A stretch of DNA of 25,639 bases from Ochromonadaceae sp. CCMP2298 (Eukaryota; Sar; Synurophyceae; Ochromonadales; Ochromonadaceae). Positions 8,352-19,400 of the stretch are shown piece after piece; the first letter of the stretch is position 1; each line of letters opens with the position of its first letter. A program made the translations under genes and the position numbers. The notes below the pieces were generated by a model that saw only the letters and a list, made by a program, of their open reading frames with translations, did not search any database and was not told where the DNA came from. The DNA lies in the NCBI GenBank assembly GCA_026770595.1, contig MU633745.1, forward strand, positions 1-25,639. The letters run 5' to 3'.

Positions 8352-8818
8352 TGCTGAAAAGGAGTTCTGATGGGAATTGCCACCAGCAAGGAATCAGGGG
8401 GAAGGAGTGCTGGGGGACGACGCTCTCGCCAAGTTGGACCCTACAGGTGCGTGACGTCTGGGAGTATGATAGAGGCCTGGGAGGGAGGGAGGGAGGGAGT
8501 AAGGGAGGGAAGGAGAGAGCGTAGGTAAGCAATGCATTGATTTGGACTCCATTTTGAAAAACAAACAAAAAACACAACCGTTTTTCATAATAACCGTAAT
8601 CATGTTGCACCAGTGAAAATATCACAATTTCTCTTATTTTTCCCTACTGTAGCGCCTACATACAAAGTTCCCATGTTCCCTAGTCCAACAAAAGCAAGGA
8701 ACAAGGGCTTTGGTGGAAGGCAAAGACAAGCACAAGACCCAGGCTGGCAGGTTGATGAGGTTCATCGAGGAAGACTCCTTGCTTTGGCACTCTCTACCTT
8801 TCTACGCAAAAAGGAGGG
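8352..8818. promoter_or_regulatory. Divergent promoter between Psf2 and the plastid methyltransferase
   Basis: Psf2 reads left and the RsmD-type gene reads right from this 467-bp region. It includes a G-rich array (GGGA repeated, 8479-8513), an A-rich stretch near 8555-8578 and a T-rich block near 8628-8650. An open frame in another phase (8710-8922) overlaps the RsmD start but has no ATG at its head and is not supported. Confidence 0.5.
8479..8513 (+). repeat. GGGA tandem array in a divergent promoter
   Basis: The plus strand carries GGGAGGGAGGGAGGGAG followed by GTAAGGGAGGGAAGG, at least six GGG runs within about 35 bases. It fits the G-quadruplex pattern and is also a homopurine-homopyrimidine tract. 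Confidence 0.75.
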
Positions 8819-10125
8819 ATGCGCACGCTGCCTTCTACGCTCAGAGCATGCTTGGTGCTCGCATGCCTCATCTCCGTGGGAGCACTGCGGCAGGCGAGGT
8901 TGGTAATGAAGAAGGAGAGTAACGTCATCAAGAGTAGCGGAGGTGTTCCGATTGTGCCTGTCGCTGCAAAGCGGCCATCTATGTAAGTTTCTTTGATCTA
9001 CGCTCGTCGTGCCTTCGTACTTACGCCTGACCGGGATGTTTGTGATGTTTGGGATTCCTCATGTACTTGTACGTCACAGTTACAAATCCATCTATAAGAC
9101 GAGCGGGGGATCAGGCCTAAAGAAGGTGATGCCCCAGGGTCAAGAACGCAGACAGGAGATCGTAAATCCCAATCGCCTGCGCATTACAGGGGGCACGGCG
9201 AGGGGCAAGAAGATCGACTCCCCGGACGTCTACCTGCGCCCCATGATGGCCAAGGTGAGCGCATATCATAATACTATAACTGGAACCATTATCTGGTGAC
9301 AATCCTCGCAATGGATTGCATCTTACTTGTGATTCGAACCTTATGTTGGGGCAGGTGCGCGAGGCTCTGTTCAGCACGCTCAAGTTCGTGGGAGCCTTAG
9401 AGGACGGGAGCACGCGCGTGCTCGATATCTTCTCTGGCTCCGGGTCTATAGGCCTCGAGGCTCTGAGTAGAGGTGAGTGGAGGCTCGTCAGTGTGGGGAG
9501 CAGACCCCGGTCTGGTTCATGGATGCGTCAGATGCCAGAGTGCAGCTTACTGACCGATTCCTCCTTGCTCCTTGCTCCTTGCCCACTTTTGCAGGAGCTG
9601 CTCATGCCACCTTCGTAGACATGGCCCCCAACTGCATAGAGACGGCTCTAGAAAACGCAGAACGTTGCGGCTTTGGTGGGCAAGTCAGCAGCTGCTGTGC
9701 GATGGCTCAAGACGCGCTGACCGAACCAGCTAAATACGGCCTGTCAGGTATGCACACCGCCTTGCATCACAAGTGCCCGATCTCACATGAATTCTAATTT
9801 TTCGCATCCATTGCTCTTTTCGTGGCTTGAACGACACATATTTTTATCAGGCACCTATGGCCTGATCACGCTGACCCCCCCCTACGAGGAGGTGGTGTAC
9901 AATGATCTCATCAACGCCGTGTGCAACTCGCCACTCGTCGCGGAGGACACGCTGGTGGTGCTGGAGTACCCGGAGGAGATGGGCTCGCTGCCGCCAGTGC
10001 TGGGGGAGGACAAGCTCTTCGGCGTGCGCAACCGCAAGTACGGCCGCACGGTGCTGGCGGTGTACGTGTACCGACCCAGCCGCAAGATAGACATGCGCCC
10101 CGATGAGTTCGTGAAACTGCAGTGA
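8819..10125 (+). CDS. rsmD: RsmD-type rRNA guanine-N2 methyltransferase, plastid-targeted
   Basis: Five exons, 8819-8982, 9080-9254, 9355-9472, 9595-9747 and 9851-10125, join in phase to 294 residues; introns are 97-122 bp. In bacteria RsmD makes m2G966 of 16S rRNA. The SAM-binding motif I spans exons 3 and 4 (VLDIFSGSGSIGLEALSRG, about residues 135-153), followed by ATFVD, and a C-terminal VLEYP. The RsmD opening NRLRITGGTARGKK and the LRPMMAKVREALFSTL segment are clear. The catalytic motif reads TPPYEEV (about 211-217) where bacterial enzymes usually have DPPY. The start at 8819 is chosen because it gives a 23-residue signal peptide (LRACLVLACLISVGAL core) followed by a basic stretch, the two-part presequence of complex plastids, and joins exon 2 in phase. 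Plastid 16S rRNA is the inferred substrate. Confidence 0.92.
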
Positions 10126-10436
10126 AGGAACGGTGTGCTTGTTGTCGCCGCAAGTGACGTGCTCGGGCGGCTTTTCTTTTTGCAAGCCCCTGCTGGGTTC
10201 TGCGCGTAATTGTTACATTTGTTCACGTTATGGTAGATTTGTATTGCACCCCACCCCACTGTAGTTAGGGACGTGACTGGGTAAGGGTGGCCTCAAAAAG
10301 AGAAGAGAAACTATGCAGAAATCGATTTGTTACAATTTTTCACAGCTACTTCATATGTATACGGCTCCTCGCTGTTTGGCAATGGGCGCGTCGCTTTTCG
10401 TTTTTGACGCCATACACAGCGCCAAATGTAAGCCCC
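10126..10436. other. Convergent intergenic region
   Basis: The 311 bp between the stop codons of the RsmD-type gene and VPS13 should contain both 3' UTRs and poly(A) sites. I see no coding potential, canonical AATAAA on either strand, or strong hairpin here. Confidence 0.5.
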
Positions 10437-13400
10437 TCACCGCCATCGGGTGGCACTAAGTGTTTTCGCAATTTCGATTTTGATGTCTTCAGTTTGGTCC
10501 GCTTTGCAGCCCGAGGTGGGCAGCACCAACATCCCCAAGATGGAGTCGTCGCAGGGCTGTGTCGCGTCCTCGCTGCCACGATTGCCGCCCATTTTGATGA
10601 GAGACCGGTCCCGCTTCACCTTTTCCTCGACGGTCAGGGGGGACTGCGGCAAGGCGTCGTCTGGGCTGAAGATCGTGTGCTTCTCGATGTACCTGCGCCA
10701 GGAGCGTGCGTCCTCGTGCGTGGCGAAGATGAGAGAGAGGCTGACCTTGAGGTACTCACTGAAGTGCTCGCCCTCCTCCTCCCTCTTCAACACGCGCATC
10801 TTCTGCCCGTCCAGGCGCGAAATCAGGATGCTGAAGCTCTTGCCGTTGTCCTCGGGCACGGGGCCCACCACGAAGAGGTCCACCAGCGGATAGGCGAAGG
10901 ACGTGAACACCTCTGCGCTCCTCGGGTCGAACTCAGAGCTGCTGCTCGCATCCGCGGGGCAGGGAAATATTTCTCGGATGACCTTGTTGATGCACTCGTC
11001 CGACCTGTCGATAGAGGCGCTGACCTGCTCCTGTTCTGCAGGAGAGGCCTCCTCTGCAGCCCCAGGCACCGCCTCTGCTTTTGCGCCTGCTCTGCTTTTG
11101 CTGTCCGAGTATTCGTAGAGCACGTTCCCGCACAGGCGGTAGGTGTGGTTGGAGGGTGAGGAGAAGAAGCTCTTGATGCCGGATGAGTACTTCTTGCGGA
11201 TGTTCGCCTGCAAGATGCCGCTCGTGGGGTACAGCGGCTGCGTCCTCGCACGCTCTATGCCTATGGTCTGCTCTAGCAGCGACTGGAAGATGACGTAGTT
11301 CTGGGCCGTGTTGTCCAATGCCACTGGGGAGTTGCTGTTCCACGTGCCCGCAGTCAGCACGGAGGTGCTGATGGACAGGATCAGGTCGCCGCAGGGGTGG
11401 GTGTACAGCTGCTCGATGTACTGCGCGGGACAGCTCCAGATGAACTTCTGGTTGCCGCCGCTCTTACGCCACGTCTCTCTCTTTGCGCCCTTCCGCTCGG
11501 GAAGCAACAGCTCCGATAAGACCACTCGATCGGGGCTGACCAGTATGAGGTAAGAATGGTTGCGCGCATAGCCCCAAGCCTCATCAGAGCTTATTACTAT
11601 GCCCTCGTCATCAGCTGGTTTAGATTCGCCAGCAGCACTTTGCGTGTCGGCCTCGGGCGCAGGTGCCTCTACGGGCGGAGGCGCTGCCACCTCTCGCTTC
11701 ACGATCTTGCGCCTGACGTGCAGGTGGTGCACGACGTGCAGACGCGGCTCTCTCTGGAAGCAGGTCACGCTGTCCGCCACGTACTGGGCCGCAGCCGCCT
11801 GCAGGTTGTACGCAGTCAGCAGCCCGTTGCGCCCGAAGGCCCGCGGAATTCTCTTGCGGTTGACGCCGAAGCGGTCTCCGGGCAGGTCCAGCTCTTGGCT
11901 AAAAGCGGTGTTGCGCAGGCCCTCCGTGGCGCGAGAGGCGAGGTCGAAGACGCCCACCGCAGGCTTCAGCGCCACTCCCAACAGCCCCTTGGCTATCCCC
12001 ATCCCGAGGCCCACGCCGCCGCCCGACTCCCAGCCGCGATAGGGCGACACGACGATGCCTGCGACGCCCTCTACGATGTTCTTGCCCAGCTCCTGGGTGC
12101 CCACGTAGAGCCCCTCGGACACAGTGGAGGCCTTGTTGAACCGCCGATAGGACCGGTTGCGCTGGAACTGGGAGTCCAAGGTGAGCAGAGACACGCCCTT
12201 GCCCAGCCCGCCAGTGATCTTGCTCGTGAATGCCGATGTGCCGCCGATGGTGCGCGACGCCAGGCTGATTCCCCCTTTGGAGAGTCCGTTGAGGAAGGAC
12301 CCGTCCTTGTCCAGCAGTCCATCGATGGGCTCGTAGAACAAATCATACACACCCGTGCCGAGGTTGGCCACCAGCCCCACAGACCCCTCCACGATGTCGG
12401 ACGAGCCGATCAGTCGGTGGAACTGCCTCCAGAAAGCCGACTTGTAGTGCTTCGCTAGGATCTCCCCCAGGATGGCGGGAGACCCGAAGGCGTGCTCGGC
12501 GATGAGCGCGTTGAGGCAGAGGCGCGCTCCGTCCAGCTGTGAGATGACTGAGATGATCGCGGACTCGGAGCTGGTAACGACTAGCTGCGTGGATGGCCGG
12601 AAGGTCATGACTAGGTCTATGGGGTGCAGCTGCAGCAGGCTCAGGTAGATGCCCGTGGAGCTCTTCGCGGAGGAGCTGTACTGTACGTACGGAGCGATGC
12701 CCGAGACCATGAAGTCCTGGAAGAGGCGCAGCACGGCCTCCTTGTCCACGCGCCCCTCCCAGCAACTGCTGCCCAGCTGTCGGAAGGCGATGGCGTCTTG
12801 GCTGTTGGCGGAGGCCCTGCCCATGCTGGGGTTGTGCGCCACGTCCCGCAGACTCCTCACGTAGCGGATACACTTCACGATGATCTCCTCGTCGATGTCC
12901 AGCTGCAAAGGCGATATCCACAGAGTGAAGACTTCGAAGTAGTGCAGGTTCGAGTCCTCGTCGAAATTCTCAGTGCCTGTGGACTCCACGTCGCCGATGG
13001 ACTGGTGGTAGCGCTGCTGAATGTACAGGTGGAGCGAGGGGTACGAGGTGCGGTTCGGGTCCAGCCCGGGCAGCATCAGCGACCCGTGCACCGCCTCTCG
13101 CATGCGCCTGGGGAACAGTGCCACTGGGAAGTCTGGCTTGAGCAGCTGGTTGCTGACCAGGATCTCCTGCACCGTGACTGCAAACTTGACCAGGTCCAGC
13201 GAGCGCTCCACCGTCATTTCGATGCCCTGCAACACCAGGTGGAACACCTCCATGGGCTCTGCGTTCACTACGGACAGCCCCACGGACTGGATGGCGAACA
13301 GCACGGAGATGAAGTCCTGGTCTGGAGAGAAGTCTCCGAAGGTGGAGTCGTGGCGACTGCTGCTGCTGCGAAGCACCTTCGACAATTTGCTGATGGCCTC

Positions 13401-16400
13401 TGCGGAAGACACCGAGTTGCGCCTACGGCTGCTCCTCTGCAGACCGCCGCTCTGTTCCCCACTGGCGATGTTGTCTTGGTCCTGCAATATCTCCAGCACC
13501 CTCGTGGACCCATCTGCGCGCAGTCGGAAGAGCACAGCGGTCTGGAAGTCGTCCAGAGAGACGCTCACCCTGCCCAGGCTTCTGCCCAGCACGTGGTCAG
13601 TCCAGCAGCGCTCTATGGCCTGCCTGCACGCCTGCACCCAGCCCACGAACTCCATCTCCGACGAGCACTTGAAGCTGTGCTTGACGGACTCCATCAGGAT
13701 CGAGAAGCCGAAAATCTCTCTCTCGGGAGCGCCGTTCGCCCCAGTCCCAGTCCCAGTTCCAGTCCCGTCCTCTGCCTTTTGCTCGTCGGCCTGTGCGTTG
13801 CGGCTGGCGCCTACGGGTTTGTCGAGCATGGCCAGCAGCTCCTCATTCAGAGAGGGCGGGTTCAGCACCAGGTCAACGTCTTCGAACAGACGAAATAGCC
13901 CGCGCTTCACAGGCCTGCGCAGGCTGACCATGGAGGAGCGGCTGCTCTGCTTCTCCAGGTTCTCAGAGAGCGGTCTGCCTGCACCACTGAAGGGAGCGCG
14001 CGACGAAATAGCGCGGCTCAGACTCGTCATGCTCATGCGCGAGGGGGGTATTTCGACAGGAGAAGAGTCGGGGCAATCAGCCGAGTCGAGGTGGGAATCC
14101 GGCAAGGCCGTTGGGGCGGCATCTCCGTCTGAATCTGTATCGCTATCAGACCCACTCTCTGCGGGCTTGCCATCGATGGCCTTACTCAGCGCGCGAGGGA
14201 CGAGCAGTTTTTCACTCAGCATCCACTCGCAGATCTCCCTCGCACGCTCCGCCTTGCTGACCTGCTTGGTGGCCAGCAGCGCCGCCACTATGTCTGCCAG
14301 CCGCACAGGCGCGTTGGCGCATTCCTCCAGCAACTCGTCCACACTGCAGCCCCCCTTGAGCAGCGTGTCCAGAGTCGGACCCGCCACAGAGCTCAAGCGC
14401 CCGCGGCTGTCCGCACCCGGAACATCGCCGTCGAAGTCGAAGTCGTCGTCTGCGTCCCCGCCTACCTGCCAGTCTTCTGCCTCGAGCGGTTCCTCGCCAG
14501 GGACCACAGCAGCCCCGCTCGAGTCGGTATCATGTGTGATGAAAGGAGGCTCTGGCGCAGTGACGGATGCCTCTGGACTTAGGTCTCCCTCCGCCTCGCT
14601 GAAGGAGGGGCTCGAGGAGGCAAGGCGATCCGTGGAGTACTGTGCGAAGACGCCGAGGTGGTCTGCGATCTGCAGGATCATCCAGCGGGTGCGGTTGTAG
14701 TCCATGCCGGGCTTGGAGCGGGACTGGCTCGAGGGTGCGGCGGTCGGGAAAGGGTTGAAGTAGTCCATGGAGGTCAGCCAGCGCTTGTCCTGGTAGCGCA
14801 TCACGGAGGCGAAGTGCGCGTCTGCGGCTCTGCCCTTCGCCGCACACACTGCGCGAGACATGTTCACCACGCCCAGCAGGATTTCTCGGCTGTCGTCCGG
14901 GTAGACGTAGAGCACGTCTGGCCGCAGGATGCAGTAGACCGGCACCCAGGCGTCTGTGTCGGGGTCCTGTCTCAGCAGGTATCCCTCTGCGATGGGGTTG
15001 CCTAGGCTGGGGGCCTTCTTCTTGACCAGCACGGGAGGCAGGCGCGCGTCGTCGTCCAGCTGCACCTCGCAGCGCACCCAGGTGGACAACTGCTTTATCT
15101 CGAGCTGGACCTTCTTCTGACCAGAGAAAGGCTTATCCCAGGCGAAGGGCGAGAAGCCTCTGCGCTCGATGCTGTCCCAGGGAGGCATGGCTGCTTCGGC
15201 GCGGTTGGGGCTGGGTGCGGGGGCACGTCCATCGGGCTGCACGTCAGTAGGGGGGACTTCCACTGCGGAAGGCGCTGCCTCGGCCTCGGAGGAGGGAAGC
15301 AGCTCGTCCACCGTGGGGAGTGCCACTCTCTCGCTCAGTGCTCTCCCGCTCTGGCCCTTCCCGCGCCCAGCAGAGTCCTGCGAGGGTCTGTTGACAATCT
15401 GCCTGAACCTGATCTCCATGTCCGTCATGTTGTCGATGCGGTAGGGGGGCCACAGAGTGCTCTGCTCAGTCAGCGTGGCGACCAGCGACGCCCCCACGCT
15501 CTCGATCGACACGCGCACGATGATCAGCGGGTCACGCAGCTTCGCATACACCACCCCCAGCTTGCAGATGTCCACCTCCGCCTGCCACTCTTCTTCGGCA
15601 ATCCTGACATCCGCCCCAGAGCCCTTGCTTTTGGAGACGCGGCGGATATGCAGCAGTTGGGACTTGCTCTTGGAGGGGAAGTGGTAGCTGTACAGTGCCC
15701 CCGGCTGCAGAGTAAAGGGCGTGGCCGCTGCGGAGGGGAATATCTGCTCGACCTCGATGGCCATGGACAGCTTGGACACCATCACGTGCTTGGGCACGAT
15801 GGTGACCGTAGTGGTGTTCTGCAGGAAGCCCGTGCCCCGCTCCACGTATGCTCCGAACTCATAGTACGTACTGCTGCCCGAGGGCAGCTTAGCGCTAGCC
15901 CCGCATGCAGATATGGAGAGGTCCGATGCGTCGAAGTCAGCCTTGACCACGTCCACCCCGTCGCTCCAGTCCGTCTCCCCAGGCACGCGCAGGCTCAGGC
16001 TGGGGTTGAAGCCCATCATGCGCTGCGGGCGGAAAGGCAGGTCCCCCTTGGCGCGCATGAACGGGGCGTAGAAGGTGCACCTGGCGCGACTGAGCAGCGA
16101 GCTGAACAGGCCCCTCTTCTCCGCGACCTCCGCCTTGATGCCCTTGGTCTGCTCAAATATGTCCCGCTCAGCCACGTGGCACAGTCGCAGTCTGAGGCAG
16201 GAGAGAGACCCCACCTTGCTGCCCTTGGGGATGGGGGCGTCGGGGCAGTCCGCTAGCAGCCCTATCTTCATCAGCTCGGGCACCTCCGTGTCCACAGCAG
16301 TCGAGTTGCGCCTGGTCAGGACGGGCTTGGCGGGAGAGGCCTTCGAGCTGGGTGAGGATGGGGACGCGGTTGGAGCGGAGTCGCCAGCCTGTGGCTCTGC

Positions 16401-19400
16401 CGGTCCCTCTTCCACCTCCTTCTTGATTTCACCTTCGGCGACCCCAGCGGCGCTGTCCTCTGCCTCGATTATGAGGGCGTTGTCTATCCTGCGGGAGCCC
16501 AGCTTCCCGTTCTCCCAAGGGACGAACAGGTAGTCTCCCTCTGCCTGGCAGGCTGCGCAAGAGGAGAGGTGCTGTCTGAGGCGACTGAAGACATCCAGCA
16601 GCGTCCACTCGGCGGAGGCCACGATGTCCACGTGGCGCAGGTGGTCGTGCGGCAGGTGCACAGAGACCACCACAATGCGGCCTCCGCGGGGACCGCGCAT
16701 GGCAGAGGGGGGGGTGCTCTCGGAACTGGCAGCACCGCCCCGAATGAGGAGGGGAGTATTGAAGGGCGTGCTAGCAGAGGACAGCGGAGACGTCGAGGAG
16801 AACCGCTTCGCTATAATGCGCGTCGGCGTCAGGACAATAGGCGGCTGCATGCCTGCATCCCCCTGCGAGGAAACTGTGTCTGCGTCTGCGTCAGCAGTTC
16901 CATTCGGCTGCACCGCAAAGCTGTCCTGCTCCTCGTCTTCCTCGCCGCTTTCTTCGGTCGAGCTGCTTCTGCCATCGCTGCCCACCTCGTCGTCCAGCCC
17001 GTCCGCGTCCACCTCCAAGGACCGCACCTTGTAGCCTCTGCCAGACTGCCTCTGCGCGGGCTCTCCTCGTGGAGTGGGGCTTCCAAGGACGGGCAGCAGC
17101 GTGTGGGCTGCGGGGCGACTGGCCTGGGGGAAGAAGCTGTCGGAGGAGGAGGCCTCGCAGAAGTCGAGCTCCACGCCTGAGCGGTTGCAGATGAGCACTG
17201 CGCAGGACAGGCGCACGATGTTCTCCCGCATCACCATGGACACCACCACCGAGGGCAATGTCAGGTCCCTGTGTCTGTAGTTGAAGTGCATGGAGGGCAA
17301 AACCAGGTCCACTGCGCGCTCGGTGGTGGAGAAGGGCGCGGACCTGGAGAAGAGCACGGCCCACTTGCTCCAGGAGTAGTTCAGCATGCGCACGCTGATG
17401 AAGATGCGGTTGGAGAACAGGCTCTGCAGCGAGTGCACGTCGAATATCTCACCCGGCAGGATGATGCCCTCGCTGGTGATCAGCCCCTCCGAGTCCGCCA
17501 CCCGGTACAGCAGCGGCTGCGGGAAGAGGTTGCACAGCTGCAAAGGCGCCAGCAGCTGCACGCACATGGGCTGCACGCGCGCACTCCGCGTCTTGAGCAC
17601 AGCGCCCGCTGAGGGGTTGGCATCGGCCCCAGGAGCACCCTCAGCCTTGGGCTTGAAGGGTGTAGCGCCTTGGGCGGGGTAGCGCACTGGCACGAAGGAG
17701 CGGTTCCCGTCATGCATCTGCGCCTTCACGTCCACCACCTCCGGCTTTAGTAGGACCATCCAGCCGCTGCTGGTGGCAGTGTTTGCACCTTCCAGCGGAC
17801 AGGCGCACAGCTGCGCGCGGAGCCTGGCGGGGTCTCCCCAGTAGCCCTGCGCGATGAGGCTCTGCATGGCGGGCAGCGCCTCCACCCAGCTAGCCGCGTC
17901 ACCCAGGCGCAGGTACAGAGACGAGCGCGGGTTCACGAAGCGCACAGGCACGTACCAGGTCTTGTCTGGGCCCAGGGCAGTCTCTGCAGAGGAGCCGTAG
18001 AGGCGTACGGACATGTGCACGAGGCGCCCGGTGTTGTTGGTGAAGGAAAGGATGCTGCGCAGGAGAAGCTCGCGCACTCCGTCTGCCTTGATCTTCATCT
18101 CCAGCACTGCCAGGGGCACCTCCTGTACGAACTTGATCGGCCTCGCGGACAACGACTGTGCTATCTTGGGCGGAGGTGTCGCAGGTGTCGCATCCTCACT
18201 GGCGCTGTCAACACTTACTGCTGCGGCGTCACTTGCCCCAGCGCTGCTCTTGGCGACAGAGGAAGCTGCCAACTCTAGAGCGTCTGCTCCAGCAAGCTCG
18301 GCAGCGTCCCCTTCCGGCGCACTGTTCCGGTGAGGGTGGCTCAATTCCTGCACGTCCTGAGAATTGGAGTAGGAGTCGCGCAGGTCGTCCTGCTCCGCAT
18401 CCACCTCTCCCACTGCCGCCAGCACATCGAGCGCCCCGGCGGACCGCGAGCTGCTTCCCAGGATGCGGCTGAGGTCCACAATGGAGCCCCTTACCGGGGA
18501 ATGCGCGCCCGTGCTGGCCATCTCGAACGCGTGCGTGCCCACCTTGTCTATGGACAGCGCCGCCTTGGACTCGTACTGGTCTCGGAAATTGGGGAACTTA
18601 ATGCGCATGAGGTACTCGTTCGCGAAGGAGCTGCTGCCCCCCATGGGCGCGCCGCGCATATTCCTCTTCGCCCGGTGGGTCTCCAGGGCCTCCCAGAGCT
18701 GCTGCACCTCTATGGGCAGAAACTGGCCCACGGCTATGTTGTTCTCGCTGATGACGTTCTCGTTGATGCTAATGGAGCACACGATCTCCACGCCCAGCTC
18801 GTTGATGATCTTGTAGGGGGGCAGCTGCGTGGAGGAGGTGGTGACTACGTCGTTCAGAGACAGCTTGCTCAGCATGCTGGCCAGGGCGGTCTCGGCGGCA
18901 TTCAGCTCCAGTGGGTCTGTCACTACCTCCACGCGCACCTTCGCACCCGTAGCCGCCCCTGGCCCCGCCCCCACGCCTGCCTCTGGCCCTGTCTCTGGCT
19001 GCATCCCGGGCTCCACCGTAGGACCGGTCTCGGTAAACACCCCGCTGCCTTTGTCGTTGGGTCGCAGCTGGTTGCTCTCGTCAGTCGCCCCGATGGCCCG
19101 CAGCGTGATGGGCTCCACGATGGGCTCCCAGGTCTCCTGCAGCTCGTTGAAGCTCCACACCGCACAGGCCGTCCCCGCAGCCATGTGCATCTGGTCCACG
19201 GAGCGCGAGAACATCATACAGTTGTCGAACACGTCCAGGCGCAAAATGTTGAGGTTGTACGTGTTGTTGCGCAGGATGGCTTCGAAGTCGCAGATCTGCG
19301 CGATCAGCTCGTTGTTCTTCAGGCGCTTCTCTGCTGCCAGGGGAGTGTGCACGAGGTAGTGCGTGAGCAGGGGCAGGTGCGACACATCTTGCCGCATGGC

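Noticed and set aside
8710-8922. Open frame overlapping the RsmD start in another phase
   Set aside because: No ATG at its start, and it cannot join exon 2 of the methyltransferase as naturally as the signal-peptide frame does. Its composition is protein-like, so I note it.
13021-14700. Plus-strand open frame of 559 codons opposite VPS13
   Set aside because: Ser/Arg/Leu-rich shadow of the VPS13 frame, covering the PH and disordered insert; no independent motif.
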